DNA of 64,000 nucleotides, taken from positions 11,901,501 to 11,965,500 of the forward strand of contig JAZGTH010000002.1 of the NCBI GenBank assembly GCA_036877525.1. Reading direction: 5' to 3'. This DNA comes from Chromobotia macracanthus. Lineage: Eukaryota > Chordata > Actinopteri > Cypriniformes > Botiidae. Shown piece after piece: positions 58,291-64,000 of the stretch; within the stretch, counting starts at the first letter, position 1, and every line of letters starts with the position of its first letter. The notes beneath the pieces were generated by a model. The model did no database searches. It was not told the origin of the DNA and was given only the letters and a program-made list of their open reading frames with translations. The translations under genes and the position numbers were made by a program.

Positions 58291-59271
58291 AACTGTTGAA
58301 ATCATTAGACAAGCGTCTTTCATTTAAACAGTGCTTGTTTCATTATCATCCACTGAGTTAAGATCCATCAAAGTGTTAATTCAGAATTTATGTCCCAATG
58401 ACCAGATAACTCTTTCTTATTTATCCTTTAGGCGTTGCGTGGGAGTGTTATTTCCCATCATCCATTTGTCCAGAATCAGATAAGGACTTCCCTGGCTGTT
58501 ACATCTGCTAAACCATTATGTTGTATTTCACCGTTAGCCAAACTCCCATTCCAAGGACTCGGTTTCATCACAAGAGCATAAAACATCACAGATTCTCTAA
58601 CTGTGCTCTGATATAACCCCATGAGTCACCAGGATCTCCTCTGACGACCATATGTCCTCAAAGGCCACGCTAACATAATTCACAAGGCCTGCACCAAATA
58701 CACATTTAGGAATTAGCATTAGCGGCCTAGCTTGTGTGTTTCACATGCAGGAAACCTCTTCCGATCTGGTCACTTGCTGTGATCTGACGCGCGGCCATGT
58801 GTTTCTGTGGAGAGCATGGCGGCAGCGTTTCCCCAGGGTCCTGCTGTCAGCACAGGCTCAGGAAACAGTTATACTGTTCATATTTTTACAAGCAGTCTCT
58901 ATGTACAGCTAAAGTGAATCACGCTCTAATCACTGCCAGCTGCAGCTTGCTAAGTCTGCAGGAATGAGGGGAATCTTTCATATGCTGGATTCATCTCTCC
59001 CTTCGGTATTTACCTTCAATGTCATCTCATCTCTGCTTTGCAGGCCTCTTTCTAGCTACAACACTCAGTGGTCTTTGTGACTATAAAGCCTGTCTCTCAC
59101 TTTGTAGCGCTGTATGGCTGCTGACCTACAGATCGTCCAATAGTTCACGGTCACATAATCTACAGAAGTGATGGAAAACACACTTGGCATGCTTTCTGCA
59201 GAAGCAATTCACTCAAAGTTCCTCACTGGACCCAAATATAGAAACAAATTTGTAGTTGAGGAAGACAACTG

Positions 59272-59580
59272 CCCAGCTAACAGGGAACGTTTCTAGAACG
59301 TTGACTAACATTCTGCAAAAGTTCTCTCAAAGTTATCAAAAAACATTGTAGTAATGTTACAAGAATATATTTAACGTTATATATTGCATATCAAAAATGT
59401 TATTCTTAAGATGTTAGTGTAACTTTTTAAAAACATTACAAAATTTTAAAAGTTTATATAACGTTCTCATAACCAAGCAATACCGTTCAGGCAACATCTA
59501 AAAAACTGACAACATCTTTGAAAAAGAACTTTCAAAATATCATCTTGCTGGGGAAACCTTCTTACAACCTAAAACTGTTC
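59272..59580 (-). mobile_element. MITE, CCCAGCTAAC family, copy 12
   Basis: Left CCCAGCTAACAGGGAACG, right CTTACAACCTAAAACTGTTC. The right terminus has lost AGCTGGG. Confidence 0.8.
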
Positions 59581-59679
59581 ATGGTGGAAAAAAATTGTCA
59601 AAGGCTGAAGTACACAGATGGGGGTATACAGGGGTAAAATCAGGGTAAAACCTTTTCCAAAAATTGAGGTATACACTTT

Positions 59680-59908
59680 TAAAAATTAAAGTTCCTGAAA
59701 GGTTCTTCGTCAGGCTGCATGGTTCTATAAATAACCTTTAACAACCACATAACCTTTATGATGCCCAAACAGTTCTTTGTAGTGGAAAAGGTTCTATAGA
59801 CTATTGAAGATAAGAAAGGTTTTCAAGAACCTAGTGTACTAGAGGAAATGGTTCCTCTAGTACACTGTTGCATAAAACATTTTTAGCACCTTTATTTTTT
59901 AGAGTGTA
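59680..59908 (-). mobile_element. AAAGAACC-rich foldback element, copy 2
   Basis: Contains GAAAGGTTCTTCGTCAGG, ACAGTTCTTTGTAGTGG and GGTTCTATAGAC and ends TTTTTTAGAGTGTAG, the inverse of the ACACTCAAAAA end of the copy at 39.75 kb. A perfect hairpin lies inside at 59833-59866. Confidence 0.55.
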
Positions 59909-61039
59909 GACAAGAAAATTTTCCATATGTTCAGCATTTAAGACCCAAATGAGGTGTCTAAACTCCAGTGCTGGAGTGATGCTGATCCTGTACAGTCCTT
60001 GCAAAAAAGAACAGATCTGCCTGTCCACAACCAGCCTGCAGTGCACTGCAAAGAACATAAGGCACATATTTATGCGTTATACCCGACTTGGGCCATTTTG
60101 TTACCTGGTTTGCATAAGTCCTTTAGCCAATCTGGTGTTAAAACAACACAGACAGCACGTGCAAATAAACAAAGCTATTAGCAGGCACAATTTATTCTTA
60201 GGCAATTCTCCCCTTAGTGTTGTAATTGCCATGAAATTACGTTTGTTATTCCATTCAGAACACTCTGCTGAAATGTACAGCAGAAGTGGAGTAACTGCTG
60301 ATGGTTTAGGAAACTTTAGTTCACTTTACAGTAAAAGTGATGAGATAACTTTACAGGAACTTGTGTGCATGGTGACTTAAACTGACATAGTTTTCTCATG
60401 AAGAAATTGTTTACCAATGTTCTTTTTCACAGCAGCAGATTCTGGGTGTGATTCAGTGAAAAACTCCATGGGAACATCTGTGAATATCTCAGAGCTTTGC
60501 TAAATTGACATGAGTAAGTTCCTACTCAGCAAACCTGATTCAGTGAACGTGACACTTCTGGACATGATTCACTAGACGTGGTCAATGTAAAAAACAAACT
60601 TTGCAGACGTATTTACGTCTGGCTCAGAAAGTAACAAACATAACAATCAAACACCAGGTTCCAAGAGGAACAACAACTTATATTACCAAAACAAATAAAT
60701 AAATCACTTGTTTGATGCGTAGACCTGATCAGCACCTTCACAGGTTAAATGCTTGGATGCTGAAAGAATACGGTTAATAAATACAGGCTGTGTGTCATCC
60801 AGGTTTTCACAGAAAACTCTTTCGTTCGTGAACCCTGTGAAGTCACTCTCTAGTTTAATCCCTGTTAGAAGGGTCGTGGACCTTACAAATCGTACGACAG
60901 ATTTGGAGAAAAGAGAGGTGAGGCAATCCTTACACTCACACACAGAGACAAAACAGATCAAGATGGGTTTTTCCTCCAAATGCTTCTGAATGATGATTCA
61001 TGAGGATGTACGTTCTGCTCCAAGTTCGTCTCTTCTCAC

Positions 61040-61168
61040 CTGTCAGGTTGCGCTCCGCCGGGTCACGGCATGTACGAGTGAGCATGGATATCCCCATCGC
61101 CTCACGGTAAGCTCTTTTGATTGAGGATGTAGGGGCCACTGGCTTGGCACAGGTCGGTGGGAACATTT
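61040..61168 (-). other. Exon-like segment, unidentified
   Basis: On the - strand it is bounded by an acceptor (TTTACTAACCAGAACCAG, with a TACTAAC branch-like site) and a good donor (ACAG|GTGAGAAG), 129 bp, with one open frame beginning after two bases (MFPPTCAKPVAPTSSIKRAY and on). Both ends are phase 1, which does not fit the phase 2 entry of the GLIS exon at 56474. It may be a GLIS exon followed by one I missed, an alternative exon, or chance. Confidence 0.3.
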
Positions 61169-61600
61169 CTGGTTCTGGTTAGTAAACTACAGCGACTCAT
61201 GAAGGATCAGGCCCTTACTGATCCAAGCCTCTAGCTTGTTTCTAAACAGTCAAAAGCTAAAGTGCTCAAAAGCTCAACATGCAGCCAGGCAAGGAAATTA
61301 GCTTAAGATGCGAGTAGATGTGTTAGCGTAGCTACCGTTTAGATCAGAGCCTGATATTAAAACTTACTGATACAGACTGTGGTTCAAGGAAACGGGTTTG
61401 ATTTTACAACTACTTTTTATAAGACCAATGCATTCCCATCAATAAACTGAATAATCTGAATTGGTTCTTCATAAAATGAATCCTTGAATAAATGTAATAA
61501 TATAAAAGGCTACTATATAATCCTGCACAAAATAAACCCTGTTTACGTGAACATTTCAACATGTTCAGGAAAAAAAAAACTACAACAATTAACGTGACGC

Positions 61601-61944
61601 CCCAGCTAACAATTTTAGGTTGTAAGAACATTTTCCAAATGCTTTCATTGAGACATTCAACAAATGTTAAAAATGTTATTTTGACTGTTCTTGGAATGTT
61701 CTAAACATCCAGTGTTTTAGACATTGTCTTAACGTTACTGCATGGTTATAAGAACGTTATTCAGACTTTTTAGAAGTTTGAATAATATTTTTAAAATATG
61801 AGGAATAATATTTTTTAAATATGATATGTAATGTAATGTAATATGATATGATATGTAATGTTAGAAAAAAAATTCTACTAACATTACTGCAAGAACTTTT
61901 TTGATAACTTTGAAAGAACTTTTAAAAAACGTTGACCAGCTGGG
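61601..61944 (+). mobile_element. MITE, CCCAGCTAAC family, copy 13
   Basis: Left CCCAGCTAACAATTTTAGGT, right AAACGTTGACCAGCTGGG. The longest copy (about 344 bp), lengthened by a local ATGATATGTAATG repeat at 61820-61860. Confidence 0.8.
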
Positions 61945-62081
61945 ACCTCTAATACAAAATCTGCTAAACAAATCTGTTTCTCATGACTATTACAAAACAC
62001 CAGGATCAGCTACTCATAGTTTTATTGTAAATCTGTCACATACAAAACATGCAAATGAGGGAATTGAAGTGGCAGTGCCAC

Positions 62082-62197
62082 CCATCAGGCCTCCAAAGGC
62101 CTTCAGGCTGGCCAGCACGTTCCACAGTCGCCCCTCCGAACGCAAGCCCTGCACTTCTGCCTCCTTCAACCTCCACACACCGTCCACACGACGGAGA
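62082..62197 (-). other. Exon-like segment or gene fragment, unidentified
   Basis: On the - strand after an acceptor ATCTCCCAG, a 116-bp open stretch encodes LRRVDGVWRLKEAEVQ, then GLRSEGRLWNVLASLKAFGG. Base composition is much more GC-rich than its surroundings and the peptide looks like real amphipathic protein. The proposed donor (ATGG|GTGGCA) is weak. I do not recognise the family. It could be a GLIS exon, a nested gene's exon, or a conserved non-coding element. Confidence 0.3.
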
Positions 62198-63199
62198 CTG
62201 GGAGATGTATTTTCACTGGCATATTTTTTAATATTAGCTTCAGAAAATGACACTAGTATTTACAAAGTAAAAAGAGTCTAAATGGGCCATTCCAGCCAGG
62301 GTAAACACATTTAGCAATGAGGTCAGAGGCTGCAGCGGCGGAGTCGCGCAAGTTCGATAATTTTGTCAAAATGTTTAACGTCCTGCTAAACCGTTGGGGA
62401 AAAACAAGTGCGGCAGCTGCTGTTGACTTTGGCAGCCATGTGTATACTCAAGACTTTAAACATGTAAATCAAAATGCTCCGTCTTTGGGCAAATGTAAGT
62501 AGACGTTTCATACCTGGTTTGTTGTAGGTCCTGGCAAAGACAGCACATTAGATAAAGTTGACTGTGTGCGCGTATACATTTTTTGATCTGGAACCCCACG
62601 TCTAATAACTTCCGCAAACAAGACGACGGCAACTTTCGTAATGCTGGGTTGTCAACGCGGCACTATCAGGAAGTTCTGCAGCAGCTAACGCTGGCTTGGA
62701 AACTAAGATTAATACAAGGGAGACACTTACTGGATTCATTGCAATTTAAGCTCCAGACATGCTCATTTCTTCCAAACAGTACATGTCCAGCTTCATCCCG
62801 TGCTTTTCGTGAAGGGCGTGTATAATCTGACATTTTAGACTTTGACCTTCAGTGTCAGTGAAAAGCCGAGCTCTCTACGCTCAAATATGTCATCACGACC
62901 TTGAATGCAACCGCGTATATTGTTACATAAGAATCCCCTGAGCCGACTTCCTTCAGCTCTCATTCCTCTCCAAGTAGCAGTAATTGTTTGTGGAGCTCTA
63001 AAATGGCTTGCTAATTTTCTGGAGTTTTTTCTGCGACCTGGAAAAACAGCTCAAGAGTTTTTAAAGACCAAAAGAGCATGACAACTCACTGCTGTCTGGG
63101 CACATTTTGTGGGTGTTGGGGTGTTTTTGCTATAAATTGACATATTCAATGGGCTTGTGCTTACAAAACCGTCACTTTAATTCAAGTGCTTTTCTGGCT

Positions 63200-63262
63200 T
63201 AGAAAGAGAGAGAGAGAGAATGAGTGAGAGAGAGAAAGAGAGAGGGAGAGAAAGAAAGAGAA
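63200..63262. repeat. (GA)n-rich tract
   Basis: Imperfect GAGAGAGAGA run with GTGAGAG and AAAGAAAG interruptions. Confidence 0.9.
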
Positions 63263-63511
63263 CAAGTCAGATTTGGAATTGACAATTGCATTCGCAAAGA
63301 GGTGTGACTCTTGAATCACATTAGTCACCAATACTGTCTTTCTGAACAGATAATTGATTTAAAGCCCCTTTTTTATTCTCACAATAGCTCTGAATACCAC
63401 CTGTATGCATAGTGACAGTGAAATATTAAATATGGCAACTTCAATAACACCGAAACTTCACAGGGAAAAGAACACAACACATACAAGAGTGTGTGCAGTA
63501 CAAAGTGTCTC

Positions 63512-63755
63512 TCAGCTAACAGGAAACAAAGTCTAAAAAAGTTTCCGCAGTAACGTTAGTAGAACTTCATTAATGCTATATATCATATATCAAAAACATT
63601 ATTCTTAAGTTGTTAGTGGAACATAATGGAAAATAATGTTCTTATAACCAAGCATTAATGTTAATGCAACGTCTAACAAACTGGATGTTTTGAACGTTCC
63701 TAAAACATTCAAAATAACATTTATAGCGTTTTACAGCCTTAAATTGTTAGCTAGG
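63512..63755 (-). mobile_element. MITE, CCCAGCTAAC family, copy 14
   Basis: Left TCAGCTAACAGGAAAC, right CCTTAAATTGTTAGCTAGG. Slightly degraded at both ends. Confidence 0.8.
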
Positions 63756-64000
63756 CTGTTACACTTTGTGACATGCAGGTGAGTCCTGATAGTCCATAAC
63801 AGAATGCGTCACTCTCGTTTCCTTTGCATTGTGTGTGAACGGAACTGTATAAGGAACCGGATCACTGTTTTATACTGCTGTGTGAACCTACCTTTTGTTA
63901 TCACAACAGTCTTATTGTTTATATGCTCATGTTTAGAGTGAATTCTCTGTTCTCAGATGTGGATTGTGAGTTATTTAATTTAATTAACACGGCACCTTTG

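Larger units (their letters stand above)
56475..64000 (-). other. Probable intron of the GLIS-family gene
   Basis: Upstream of the exon at 56317-56474 no C2H2 zinc-finger exon appears before the window ends, so most of this is taken to be intron. It holds MITE copies (59272-59580, 61601-61944, 63512-63755), an inverted-repeat element (56691-56966), a LINE/SINE-like 3' fragment (57930-58290), a hairpin element (about 59680-59895), and low-repeat patches at 58400-59220 and 62800-63080. Two exon-like pieces on the - strand (61040-61168 and 62082-62197) cannot be placed in the gene. Confidence 0.55.

Noticed and set aside
60704..61166. Frames on both strands in the GLIS intron near 60.7-61.0 kb
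   Set aside because: No zinc-finger motif or other domain. Only the 61040-61168 piece has splice-like borders, and it is listed separately with low confidence.
1..64000. A CRISPR array, prophage, defence island or other multi-gene system
   Set aside because: The window is vertebrate with spliced genes; the tandem repeats are microsatellites or minisatellites without spacers, and no such genes are present.

Overview
The window is vertebrate nuclear DNA, most likely from a cyprinid-type teleost. It has long AT-rich introns with GT-AG splice sites, abundant (TA)n, (CA)n and (CT)n microsatellites, tRNA-headed fish SINEs with the usual GGATAAAAGCGTCTGC-like tail, and many short non-autonomous DNA transposons. 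The presence of elovl8, a fish-type fatty-acid elongase, agrees. There are no operons, CRISPR arrays or phage-like genes.

Four complete protein-coding genes and most of a fifth were rebuilt exon by exon on the + strand, and every junction was checked for phase. (1) rnf220, a RING E3 ubiquitin ligase: 14 coding exons, 5263-32544, 554 aa, with a likely 5' UTR exon near 3.4-3.57 kb and a first coding intron of about 18 kb. (2) guk1, guanylate kinase: 7 coding exons, 37283-40760, 197 aa, with a probable non-coding exon ending at 35268. (3) armh1, an armadillo-like helical protein: 11 coding exons, 41979-45482, 409 aa. (4) mutyh, the adenine DNA glycosylase: 15 coding exons, 46176-49308, 519 aa. 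(5) elovl8: 7 coding exons, 50334-52355, 264 aa. Convergent to elovl8, on the - strand, are the last three coding exons of a GLIS-family zinc-finger gene (54283-56474), probably glis1. Its zinc-finger exons lie beyond the window, so 56.5-64 kb is largely intron.

The order rnf220 - armh1 - mutyh - GLIS matches genes that lie on human 1p34-p32, so the block is conserved synteny. guk1 and elovl8 are the additions relative to that human block. The genes share no pathway: ubiquitin ligation, GMP phosphorylation, a probable ciliary or testis role, base-excision repair, fatty-acid elongation and transcription.

Most of the rest is intron and repeat. One MITE family with CCCAGCTAAC ends occurs about 14 times. 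Smaller families include a roughly 260-bp element with AAGCTGCAATCYGTAACTTTT ends (five copies). I found no unknown multi-gene system. The items most worth checking are regulatory or RNA-level: two candidate U12-type introns (rnf220 and armh1), an RFX X-box beside a CRE in the armh1 promoter, a 54-bp minisatellite that multiplies a CCAAT box in front of guk1, perfect hairpins in transcribed introns, and low-repeat stretches in rnf220 and GLIS introns that look like developmental enhancers.
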